Shown here: piece by piece, positions 16,220 through 24,038 of the stretch | Layout of the letters: the number at the start of each line of letters is the position of its first letter | Position numbering within the stretch: position 1 is the stretch's first letter | Assembly: GCA_035296325.1 (NCBI GenBank) | Contig: DATHBD010000020.1 | Span: 7,634-71,633, forward strand | Direction: 5' to 3' | Length of the DNA: 64,000 nt | DNA from: DATHBD01 sp035296325 | GTDB lineage: Bacteria > Actinomycetota > Actinomycetes > Mycobacteriales > Micromonosporaceae | Position numbers and translations under genes: made by a program | The notes under the pieces: generated by a model | Seen by the model: only the letters and a program-made list of their open reading frames with translations | Databases searched by the model: none | Told to the model about the DNA's origin: nothing

Positions 16220-19024
16220 ATGCCGAGCAGGAAATCCGTACGCGGCGGGCTCGCCACCGTGCTCGCGAGTGCCGTGGTCGCTGCCGGACTGGCGGTGGTG
16301 GCTCAGGTCACCGCGGGCCCGTCCGCGCTGGCCGCCGCCTCCGAGGCGTACAACTGGCGCAACGTTGAGATTCAGGGCGGCGGCTTCGTCCCCAGCATCA
16401 TCTTCAACCAGACCGAGAGGAATCTGGTGTACGCCCGGACCGACATCGGCGGCGCGTACCGGCTGGACCCGGCGACCAACCGGTGGATCCCGCTGCTGGA
16501 CTGGGTCGGGCAGAGCAACTGGGGTTACAACGGTGTGCACAGCCTGGCCACCGACCCGATCGATCCCAACAACGTGTACGTGGCCGCCGGCATGTACACC
16601 AACGGATGGGACCCGAACAACGGCGCGATCCTGCGCTCGCGCGACCGGGGCCGGACCTGGGCCGAGACGAAGCTGCCGTTTCCGCTCGGCGGCAACATGC
16701 CGGGTCGCGGCATGGGCGAGCGGCTCGCCATCGACCCCAACGACAACCGGATCCTGTACTTCGGCGCACCGAGTGGCAAGGGTCTGTGGAAGAGCACCGA
16801 CTCGGGGGTGACCTGGGCGCAGGTGGCGAACTTCCCCAACCTGGGCATGTACGTCGACGACCCGGCGGTCGCCTACCTCAACGATCCGCAGGGCATCCCG
16901 TGGGTGACCTTCGATCCGAGCAGCTCCACGCGCGGCACCGCCACGAGGGACATCTACGTCGGCGTCGCGGACAAGGCCAACATGCTGTACCGGTCGACGG
17001 ACGCCGGCGCCACCTGGACCGCCGTTCCCGGTACGCCCACCGGCTACCTGCCCCACAAGGGCGTGCTCGATCACGTCAACCACATCCTGTACCTGGCGAC
17101 CAGCGACACCGCGGGCCCGTACAACGGCGGTGACGGTCAGGTGCTGAAGTTCCACACCCGCACCGGCGTGTGGACCGACATCACCCCGGAGCCGGCCGGC
17201 GCGTTCGGCTACACCGGTCTGACCATCGACCGGCAGAACCCGGGCACGATCATGGTCGGCAGCCAGATCCAGTGGTGGCCGGACACGCAGTTCTACCGCA
17301 GCACCGACGGCGGCACGACCTGGACGAGGGCGTGGGACTGGGCCGGCTACCCGACCCGCTCGTTCCGCTACCGGTTCGACGTGACCAACTCGCCCTGGGT
17401 CGAGTTGAACCCGAACCAGGCGCCGCCGGAGTCGCCGACCAAGCTCGGCTGGATGAACGAGGGCATCGAGATCGACCCGTTCAACTCCGACCGGCTGTTC
17501 TACGGCACCGGCCTCACCCTGTACGGCACCACCAACCTGACCGACTGGGACACTCCGGGCGGGCAGGCCGTCATCAGGCCGATGGCCGCGGGCCTGGAGG
17601 AGACCGCGGTGCTGGACCTGGCGAGCCTGCCGTCCGGCCCTCCGCTGATCAGCGCGCTCGGTGACATCGGCGGCTTCGCCCACACCGATCTCACCAGGGC
17701 GCCGGTACGCACCTTCCAGACGCCGGCCTTCACCACCACGCACAGCGTGGACTTCGCCGAGCGGTCGCCCGGCACGGTGGTCCGCGCCGGCACGTTCGAC
17801 CGGTCGGGTACCAGGGCGAACGACAAGTTCGTCGCGTTCTCCACCGACGGCGGCCTCAACTGGTTCCAGGCGCAGGAGCCGGCCGGCAGCACCGGCGGCG
17901 GCACCGTCGCGGCGGCCGCCGACGCCAGCCGCTTCGTCCTGTCACCGACCGGCACCGGCGTGCACTACAGCGTGGGGTACGGCAACACCTGGACCGCGTC
18001 GACCGGCATTCCCGCCGGGGCCGTGGTGGAGTCCGACCGGGTCAACCCGATGAAGTTCTACGGCGTGGCCAACGGCACGTTCTACACCAGCGTCAACGGG
18101 GGCGCCACCTTCACCGCCGGTGCTACCGGCCTGCCGGAACGGGTGAAGTTCCACGCGGTCCCGGGTGTCGAGGGTGACATCTGGCTCGCCGGCTTCACCG
18201 GCGGACTGTTCCACTCGACCGACTCGGGTGCCACCTTCACCAGGGTGTCGTCGGTGACCGAGGCGGCCAACGTGGCGCTGGGCAGGGCGGCGCCGGGAAG
18301 GTCCTACCAGTCGCTGTACATCATCGGAACCGTCGATGGGGTGCACGGGGTCTACCGGTCCGACGACACCGGCGCGACCTGGGTACGGATCAACGACGAC
18401 CAGCACCAGTACGGCAACGCGGGCGAGGCGCTGAGCGGCGACCCGCGCGTCTACGGCCGGGTGTACCTGGGTACGAACGGTCGCGGTGTGCTCGTGGCCG
18501 ACCGTCTCGGCGGCAGCCCGACCACGCCGCCGGTGACCAGCGCGGCGGCAACCTCCCCACCGGTCACGTCACCGCCGGTCACGTCTCCGCCGGTGACGAG
18601 CCCGCCGGTGACCTCGCCGCCGGTGACCAGCCCGCCGGTGACGTCGCCGCCGGTGACCAGCCCGCCGGTGACCACCCCGCCGGTGACCGGGCAGCCCGTG
18701 TCCAGCGCTCCGGGAGCCGGCGGCTGCACGGCGACCTACCAGGTGACGAACTCCTGGCCGGGCGGCTTCCAGGGGGTGGTGCTGGTGACCAACACCGGAC
18801 CGGCCGCGCTCACGGGCTGGACCGTGAACTGGACGTTCCCGAACGGCCAGACGGTGGCGAGCCTGTGGGGTGGCGTCCGGACGGTCTCCGGTGCCGCGGT
18901 GTCGGTGCGCAACGAGAACTGGAACGGCAACCTCGGTCCCGGAGCGACCAACTCGATCGGCTTCATCGGCACCTGGCAGGGGACCAACGCCGTACCAGCC
19001 AGCGTGACCTGTACCAGCGGCTGA
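16220..19024 (+). CDS. Secreted GH74 xyloglucanase with C-terminal CBM2
   Basis: A 934-residue exported glycosidase with a GAAAGGA ribosome-binding site. Residues 1-40 are a signal peptide. The GH74 twin seven-bladed propellers span about residues 45-765 with many Asp-box motifs (STDGGTTW, STDSGVTW). The two catalytic-type Asp motifs are TDIGGAYR (Asp75) and GDIGGF (Asp482). A Pro-Pro-Val-Thr-Ser linker follows, then a family 2 cellulose-binding module (CTATYQVTNSWPGGFQ to the end, about residues 835-934, with paired Cys and surface Trp). It should cleave the glucan backbone of xyloglucan. Exo- versus endo-action cannot be settled here. Confidence 0.92.
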   Translation: MPSRKSVRGGLATVLASAVVAAGLAVVAQVTAGPSALAAASEAYNWRNVEIQGGGFVPSIIFNQTERNLVYARTDIGGAYRLDPATNRWIPLLDWVGQSNWGYNGVHSLATDPIDPNNVYVAAGMYTNGWDPNNGAILRSRDRGRTWAETKLPFPLGGNMPGRGMGERLAIDPNDNRILYFGAPSGKGLWKSTDSGVTWAQVANFPNLGMYVDDPAVAYLNDPQGIPWVTFDPSSSTRGTATRDIYVGVADKANMLYRSTDAGATWTAVPGTPTGYLPHKGVLDHVNHILYLATSDTAGPYNGGDGQVLKFHTRTGVWTDITPEPAGAFGYTGLTIDRQNPGTIMVGSQIQWWPDTQFYRSTDGGTTWTRAWDWAGYPTRSFRYRFDVTNSPWVELNPNQAPPESPTKLGWMNEGIEIDPFNSDRLFYGTGLTLYGTTNLTDWDTPGGQAVIRPMAAGLEETAVLDLASLPSGPPLISALGDIGGFAHTDLTRAPVRTFQTPAFTTTHSVDFAERSPGTVVRAGTFDRSGTRANDKFVAFSTDGGLNWFQAQEPAGSTGGGTVAAAADASRFVLSPTGTGVHYSVGYGNTWTASTGIPAGAVVESDRVNPMKFYGVANGTFYTSVNGGATFTAGATGLPERVKFHAVPGVEGDIWLAGFTGGLFHSTDSGATFTRVSSVTEAANVALGRAAPGRSYQSLYIIGTVDGVHGVYRSDDTGATWVRINDDQHQYGNAGEALSGDPRVYGRVYLGTNGRGVLVADRLGGSPTTPPVTSAAATSPPVTSPPVTSPPVTSPPVTSPPVTSPPVTSPPVTSPPVTTPPVTGQPVSSAPGAGGCTATYQVTNSWPGGFQGVVLVTNTGPAALTGWTVNWTFPNGQTVASLWGGVRTVSGAAVSVRNENWNGNLGPGATNSIGFIGTWQGTNAVPASVTCTSG
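18555..18690 (+). repeat. 15-bp tandem repeat encoding the GH74 linker
   Basis: About nine copies of CCGCCGGTGACSWSC encode a PPVTS repeat that joins the catalytic domain to the CBM2. Confidence 0.88.
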
Positions 19025-19078
19025 TTCCCGCGCGGCTGATCGCAGCGCGGACCGCGCGACTGAGCACAGCGACGAAAC

Positions 19079-19110
19079 GGCGGGCCCGGCGCAGATGCGC
19101 CGGGCCCGCC
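19079..19110. terminator. Bidirectional hairpin terminator
   Basis: A perfect stem GGCGGGCCCGGCG...CGCCGGGCCCGCC with a short loop lies between the convergent GH74 gene and the next minus-strand gene. Confidence 0.8.
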
Positions 19111-19136
19111 TCGTTCGGCCCCCTGGACCGGTCTGA

Positions 19137-19637
19137 TCAGTCGCCCAGGACGAGGGCCAGCTCGTCGAGGAAGCGGCGCTCCGCGTCGCTCACCCAGTCG
19201 CCGCCGATGCCGAGAATGCCCCCGGACTTGGCTGCGTTGACGACCTGGTCGGCGATCGTCACGAGCCAATGCTTGTACGCCTCCGCGTCGGCGGCACCCG
19301 TGCCGGTGCCCGCGTGGGCGCCCAGCAGGGCTCCGGCCGCCTTGGCCCGGCGGATCACGTCGGCGATCCCGGCCTCCCGATCGGTGAACTGGATGACCGG
19401 TGCCTCCTCGCCGGACTCCGGGTCCCCGGCCCGCTCCAGGATCAGCCCGGCGATGCGCGCGACCAGGGGATTTGGCGACTCCCGGCCCTCCGCGATCGCC
19501 TGCATGCCGGCCTCGTGCTCCGCATGGGTGCGCCGCGAGCCGTTCGGCTCGGCGGACGCCGCCGCGATGATGATGGATTGCGGCAGGCCAACGAGCAGGC
19601 CCCATTCGTCGTCGGTGTACTCAACCTCTTCATGCAT
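19137..19637 (-). CDS. Conserved hypothetical protein
   Basis: A 166-residue soluble, mostly helical acidic protein starting MHEEVEYTDDEWGLLVGLPQ. It has no signal peptide, membrane helix or catalytic motif that I can name. The C-terminal SGGILGIGGDWVSDAERRFLDELALVLG resembles uncharacterised actinobacterial and cyanobacterial proteins with a TerB-like helical look, but I would not assign that. It lies 52 bp after the polyphosphate kinase gene on the same strand and may be co-transcribed. Confidence 0.75.
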   Translation of the reverse strand: MHEEVEYTDDEWGLLVGLPQSIIIAAASAEPNGSRRTHAEHEAGMQAIAEGRESPNPLVARIAGLILERAGDPESGEEAPVIQFTDREAGIADVIRRAKAAGALLGAHAGTGTGAADAEAYKHWLVTIADQVVNAAKSGGILGIGGDWVSDAERRFLDELALVLGD

Positions 19638-19689
19638 CGGGACAGGGTACCGAGATCATGCGTGGTCCACGAACGGAGCGTCCGCCGCT

Positions 19690-20589
19690 TCAGGCGCTCA
19701 GCCTGGCTCGCTCGGCGGCCACGTCGAAGTCGGCCGGCGGGTACTGCGGGTCCATGCCGGCCAGCGTCTCCCCGATCAGGTGCGCCACCGCCCAGTCCCG
19801 GTACCACTTGCGGTCGGCCGGTACGACGAACCACGGCGCGATGCCGGTCGAGCAACGGGTCAACGCATCGGTGAACGCCTGCTGGTAGTCGTCCCAGCGG
19901 GCCCGCTCGTCGATGTCGCCGGGGTTGTACTTCCAGTACTTCTCCGGATCGTTCAGCCGATCGAGGAGGCGGGCACGTTGCTCGTCGGCGGAGATGTGCA
20001 GCATCACCTTCAGGACGGTGATCCCGTCGTTGGTGATCTCCTGCTCGAAGGCGTTGATCGCGTCGTACCGGCGTTCCCACTCGTCCGGCTCGACCAGCTT
20101 GTGTACCCGGACGACCAGCACGTCCTCGTAGTGCGACCGGTTGAACACGCCGATGTACCCGGCCGGCGGAAGGGCGCGCCGGATCCGCCACAGGAAGTCG
20201 TGGGAACGCTCCTCCTCGGTCGGTACGCCGAAGCTGGTGATCCGCACGCCCAGCGGGTTGAGCATGCCGACCACGTGGCGGACCGTGCCGTCCTTGCCGC
20301 CGCAGTCCATGGCCTGCAGCACCAGCAGCAGTCGGCGCGGGTCCCCGGTGACCTTCGCCTGCGCGTAGAGCCGCTCCTGCCAGTTGCTGAGCGCGGCACC
20401 AACCTCGGTGGTGCGGGCGCGGGCCCAGCCCTTGCGGTCGGCGCGTACCTCCTTCGTCTCCGGTAGGCCGGGCGTCGACCGGGGGTCGATCGCGGTGAGG
20501 TCGGCCGTCGAGCCGGGCCTGATCTGAAGGAGTTCGCGTAGCTGCGCCATACCGGTCATGATGCCCAGCCGCAGCCGACTCCGCATCAT
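19690..20589 (-). CDS. ppk2: PPK2 family polyphosphate:nucleotide phosphotransferase
   Basis: A 299-residue P-loop kinase. The Walker A motif is AMDCGGKDGTVRHV (about residues 91-104). The lid region is NRSHYEDVLVVRVH and later PDRKWYRDWAVAHLI is typical of PPK2. These enzymes move phosphate between polyphosphate and nucleotides (ADP or AMP for this length class). The true start may be one of the later Met codons at 20559 or 20550, since no clear ribosome-binding site precedes 20589 and the family usually begins near LRELLQIRPGS. Confidence 0.9.
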   Translation of the reverse strand: MMRSRLRLGIMTGMAQLRELLQIRPGSTADLTAIDPRSTPGLPETKEVRADRKGWARARTTEVGAALSNWQERLYAQAKVTGDPRRLLLVLQAMDCGGKDGTVRHVVGMLNPLGVRITSFGVPTEEERSHDFLWRIRRALPPAGYIGVFNRSHYEDVLVVRVHKLVEPDEWERRYDAINAFEQEITNDGITVLKVMLHISADEQRARLLDRLNDPEKYWKYNPGDIDERARWDDYQQAFTDALTRCSTGIAPWFVVPADRKWYRDWAVAHLIGETLAGMDPQYPPADFDVAAERARLSA

Positions 20590-20671
20590 GATCTAGAAGG
20601 TTCGGGTCCCGACGGCGTGAACGGGGAGCGTCGTGGTCGCGTGGGCAACGACAACACTCCCCGATAACGGC

Positions 20672-20704
20672 CGAGGGCCCGCCGACAACGTCGGCGGGCC
20701 CTCG
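20672..20704 (-). terminator. Hairpin terminator after the PL11 lyase gene
   Basis: A perfect 15-bp stem (CGAGGGCCCGCCGAC and its complement) with an AAC loop lies 13 bp beyond the lyase stop codon. Confidence 0.82.
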
Positions 20705-20716
20705 GGGGTCGGGGGG

Positions 20717-23083
20717 TCAGGGGGTGTAGACGGTGGGGCGTGGTGCGGTGGGCATGCCGTTGCCGATGTAGAAGCTGGGGTGCGGCGGCTGGTTGTAGGC
20801 GGTGTTCTGCCAGGCCAGGGCGACGCGGTACTGGGTGTCGTGGAGCAGGGTGGTGATCCGGGTGTTCGTCGGGTTGGGGGTGGCGAAGATGCGCAGGGCG
20901 CGGTTGTCGGTGGTGCGCCAGATGATCTCTTCGCGCCAGTCGCCGAAGAGGTCGCCGGAGAGGGCGGGGGTCGCCTTGGTGCCGTTGCTGGCGGTGACGC
21001 CGGCTGCGGTGAGGAGGCGGGCGTCGCCGCCGGTGCCGTACTTGTTGACCAGGTTGCGGTCCAGGAGTTCCCGGGTGGTGTCACCGTCCCACCAGGCGAG
21101 GAAGTTCATCGAGGAGGGCTTGCGGCCGATGTTCTGGCCGCGGGTGTTGAACATGCCGGCGACGGTGGCGGACCAGGACTCCGCGCCGGGGCTGCCGGCG
21201 TAGATGTCGGCGGCCACGCCACGGCCGTTGTCGCAGTTGCAGGTGGGGTTCTGCCAGAGGATCCGACCGGTGGCCGCGTCGCCGAACCAGGCGGCGGGGG
21301 CGCTGCCGTGCTCGCTCGGCTTGAAGATCTCCAGGCCGGGGCGGGACGGGTCGAGGTCACCGACGTGGTAGGCGTCGCCGTGGTGGGTGCCGTTGCGCCA
21401 CAGCAGGCGGCCGTTGTCGTCGATCGCGGCGGAGCCGTACATGATTTCGTCGCGGCCGTCCCCGTCGGGGTCGGCGACGGAGAGCTGGTGGTTACCCATC
21501 CCGCCCGCGCCGGTGGTGGCGTTGCCGGAGTCGTAGGTCCAGCGCTTGACGAGCTTCCCGCCGCGGAAGTCCCACGCCGCGATCACCGCGCGGGTGTAGT
21601 ACCCGCGGGCCATGATCAGACTCGGGGTCTTCCCGTCGAGGTAGGCCGTCCCGGCGAGGAACCGGTCGACCCGGTTGCCGTAGCTGTCACCCCAGGACGC
21701 GACGCTGCCGCGGCCCGGGTCGTAGTTCACCGTGGACAACGCCGCGCCGTTGGTGCCGCTGAACATGGTGAGGAACTCCGGGCCGGACAGGATGTACCCG
21801 GCCGAGGTGCGGTGCAGGGCGGTGGCGTTACCGATCACGGTGCCACGCGCGTCGCGGGTCCCGTCAGCGGTCTTCATCGCGACCTCGGCCCGACCGTCGC
21901 CGTCGTAGTCGTAGACCTGGAACTGCGTGTAGTGCGCCCCGGCGCGGATGTTGCGGCCGAGGTCGATGCGCCACAGCCGGGTTCCGTTGAGGCGGTACCC
22001 GTCGATGAACACGTTCCCGGTGACCCCGGCCTGGGAGTTGTCCTTGGCGTTGGCCGGGTCCCACTTCACGACCAGATCCATCGCCCCGTCACCGTCCAGG
22101 TCACCCGGGGAAGCCTCCACCGCGATGTACCCGGCACCCGGGGCCTGGATCGGCACGTCGAGGTAGCCATTGCGGAACTGCAACGCCGACTCCGACGCCG
22201 CCTGCTCCGCACCGTTGACCACAGCCCGCACCGTGTACTCCGCACCGGCCGGCGCGCCAGCATCCAGGTAGTTCGTCGAACCGGTCACCGGCGTGGCGGT
22301 CACCTTCGCCGAGCCCCGGTACACGTTGAACGCCACGTTGTTCGGGTCGGTGCCCAGCCAACGCCACGACACCAGGTTCCCGTTACCGGACCGCACACTG
22401 ATCACGCCCCGGTTCAGGCGCTCCACCTGCCGACCCGCACCACCGGCGTTCGGCCGGGTCGGTGCGGTCGCCGTCGGCTCGACCGGCAGCGGCGCCGATG
22501 TGGTCGGCGTGCTGCCGCCGTTGCCGGCACCGTTACCGCCGCCGACCGGCGTCAGCCGCCACTGCTGGTTCACCCCGCCCGTGTCGGTGTACTGGATGAC
22601 CCGGGCACCGGCCGCCGTGGACGCTGTCTCCACGTCGAGGGCCTTGCCGCTGTGCCGCGCCACCAGCTTGACGTGCCCGTCGGTGGTGTCATCGACCCGC
22701 CACTGCAGGCTTGTCGCGCCGTTGTCCGCGACCAGGCCGACCGTGGCGATGTCAGCGGTCGAGGCGCCGATCACGCCCAGGGCCAACCCGCCACTGGCCA
22801 GCAGCTTGTAGTACGACCCGCCGGCGCTGACCATCCGCCATTGCTGCGAAGCGGCATTTCCTACCGGCACCTGCGTCGCCAACGAGCCAGCAGCCGCCGC
22901 GCCGGACACGCCCAGCGCCAGACCACTGTGCCGGGCCACCAATTGATAGGTGCCACCCGAGGTGATCGTGGCCGCGCTCGCGACGTACCAGATTGAGCCG
23001 GTCGCACCCAGGGCCGCAACCGCGGCTCCAGCGAGAATTGCTGTGGCGCGTGGGCGCCGTGGACGGAACACAGACATGGCCAT
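20717..23083 (-). CDS. Secreted rhamnogalacturonan lyase (PL11) with N-terminal ricin-type lectin domain
   Basis: A 788-residue exported lyase cutting the rhamnogalacturonan I backbone by beta-elimination. AAGGAG lies 4 bases before ATG 23083 and 10 before the in-frame ATG 23077; either may be used, and upstream codons would cover this site. A basic signal peptide comes first, then a CBM13/ricin B domain (about residues 35-175) with three QxW-type repeats (QQWRM, LQWRV, QQWRL). A Pro/Thr linker leads to the PL11 catalytic region (VERLNRGVISVRSGNGNLVSWRWLGTDP to the end) with Asp-rich calcium loops (DLDGDGAMDL, DYDGDGRAEV, DPDGDGRDEI). It pairs functionally with the acetylesterase at 9889. Confidence 0.92.
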   Translation of the reverse strand: MAMSVFRPRRPRATAILAGAAVAALGATGSIWYVASAATITSGGTYQLVARHSGLALGVSGAAAAGSLATQVPVGNAASQQWRMVSAGGSYYKLLASGGLALGVIGASTADIATVGLVADNGATSLQWRVDDTTDGHVKLVARHSGKALDVETASTAAGARVIQYTDTGGVNQQWRLTPVGGGNGAGNGGSTPTTSAPLPVEPTATAPTRPNAGGAGRQVERLNRGVISVRSGNGNLVSWRWLGTDPNNVAFNVYRGSAKVTATPVTGSTNYLDAGAPAGAEYTVRAVVNGAEQAASESALQFRNGYLDVPIQAPGAGYIAVEASPGDLDGDGAMDLVVKWDPANAKDNSQAGVTGNVFIDGYRLNGTRLWRIDLGRNIRAGAHYTQFQVYDYDGDGRAEVAMKTADGTRDARGTVIGNATALHRTSAGYILSGPEFLTMFSGTNGAALSTVNYDPGRGSVASWGDSYGNRVDRFLAGTAYLDGKTPSLIMARGYYTRAVIAAWDFRGGKLVKRWTYDSGNATTGAGGMGNHQLSVADPDGDGRDEIMYGSAAIDDNGRLLWRNGTHHGDAYHVGDLDPSRPGLEIFKPSEHGSAPAAWFGDAATGRILWQNPTCNCDNGRGVAADIYAGSPGAESWSATVAGMFNTRGQNIGRKPSSMNFLAWWDGDTTRELLDRNLVNKYGTGGDARLLTAAGVTASNGTKATPALSGDLFGDWREEIIWRTTDNRALRIFATPNPTNTRITTLLHDTQYRVALAWQNTAYNQPPHPSFYIGNGMPTAPRPTVYTP

Positions 23084-23399
23084 GCAGCTCCTTGACAAAG
23101 CGAGGTACCGGAGTCCGGCAGCGTGCCCAGGGTAGGACCCAGCCAGGCCGCCTTCAACATGGAGATCGATACCTTAAGGCACTGATAAGAACCGATTCAT
23201 CGATGCACCGGAAGCGGCCTGTCTGAGCTGCGAATAAGTGCGGCCGGGAATGTTACCGGTCACAAAAACTTAAGACGGCGCTATCGGAGTACGGCGGCTC
23301 GGCATCGAGATGGCTGCCGCCCGCGCGTCCGCTCTGCGTGATACCTTTTTGAAGGCTCAATAATCCATTGCGGCGACCGCAGCGGCGAGGAGATCACGC
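23084..23399. promoter_or_regulatory. Divergent regulatory region: PL11 lyase and nitroreductase genes
   Basis: A 316-bp gap. On the minus strand, TTCTTAT (23185-23191) is followed after 7 bases by TTAAGG within the palindrome CCTTAAGG (23172-23179), about 95 bp upstream of the lyase start. A near-palindrome CGATTCATCG (23193-23202) adjoins it. Together they suggest an operator. No gene is seen. Confidence 0.5.
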
Positions 23400-24002
23400 A
23401 TGACCGAGACTGCAACGTTCTGGTTCGACCCGGCCTGCCCGTTCACGTGGGCAACCTCGCGGTGGCTCCGCTCCACCGCGGCGCGCCACGGAGCCGTCGT
23501 GGACTGGCAGCTGATGAGCCTCGGCATCCTCAACGAGGGTGGGGAGATCCCGGAGCAGTACCGGGAGATGATGGCCGCCGCCGCCGGGGTCCGCCGGGTG
23601 CTGGCGGCCACCGCCGGGACCGCCGGGACCGCCGGCCAGGACGGCGTGGACCGGCTCTACACCGCCATCGGGGAGCGGGTGCACGACAAGGGCGAGTCGC
23701 TCGGCCCGGACGTGACGCGCGCCGCGCTCGCCGCCGCCGGTCTGCCGGCGAGTCTGGCCGAGGCGGCCGACGACGACAGCCACGACGCGGCGGTCCGGGC
23801 CTCCCACGAGGCCGGCCAGGCGCGCGTCGGCACCCAGGCCGGGAGCCCGATCCTGGCCATCGGCGAGGGACCGGGCTTCTTCGGGCCGGTGATCGCGCCG
23901 ACTCCGGACGACGCCGCCGCCGACCGGCTGTACCAGGCGATGCAACTCCTCTCGACGGTGCCGCAGTTCAGCGAGCTGAAGCGAGCCCGCAACCCGTTGT
24001 GA
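23400..24002 (+). CDS. Mycothiol-dependent nitroreductase (Rv2466c-like) / DsbA-fold oxidoreductase
   Basis: A 200-residue thioredoxin-fold protein with the N-terminal FWFDPACPFTWATSRWL segment (nucleophilic Cys at residue 14) and a helical insertion. The cis-Pro region GSPILAIG and the FFGPVI stretch match the Rv2466c-like family. Relatives use mycothiol or mycoredoxin to reduce substrates including nitro prodrugs. An AGT repeat (ATAGTAGTAG) within the helical insert is a local expansion. It is a single gene, divergent from the PL11 lyase. Confidence 0.85.
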   Translation: MTETATFWFDPACPFTWATSRWLRSTAARHGAVVDWQLMSLGILNEGGEIPEQYREMMAAAAGVRRVLAATAGTAGTAGQDGVDRLYTAIGERVHDKGESLGPDVTRAALAAAGLPASLAEAADDDSHDAAVRASHEAGQARVGTQAGSPILAIGEGPGFFGPVIAPTPDDAAADRLYQAMQLLSTVPQFSELKRARNPL

Positions 24003-24038
24003 CCGCCGCCGCCGAGCCGCGGATATCCGAGCCGCGGA

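Noticed and set aside
18526..18690. Regular repeats that could suggest a CRISPR array
   Set aside because: The repeats are contiguous 15-bp codon repeats with no spacers and encode a Pro/Thr linker in the GH74 protein.
11619..23202. GATGAATCG shared between the upstream regions of the acetylesterase and PL11 lyase genes
   Set aside because: A 9-bp match in opposite orientation relative to the genes is within chance expectation for regions of this size; noted only in the region entries.
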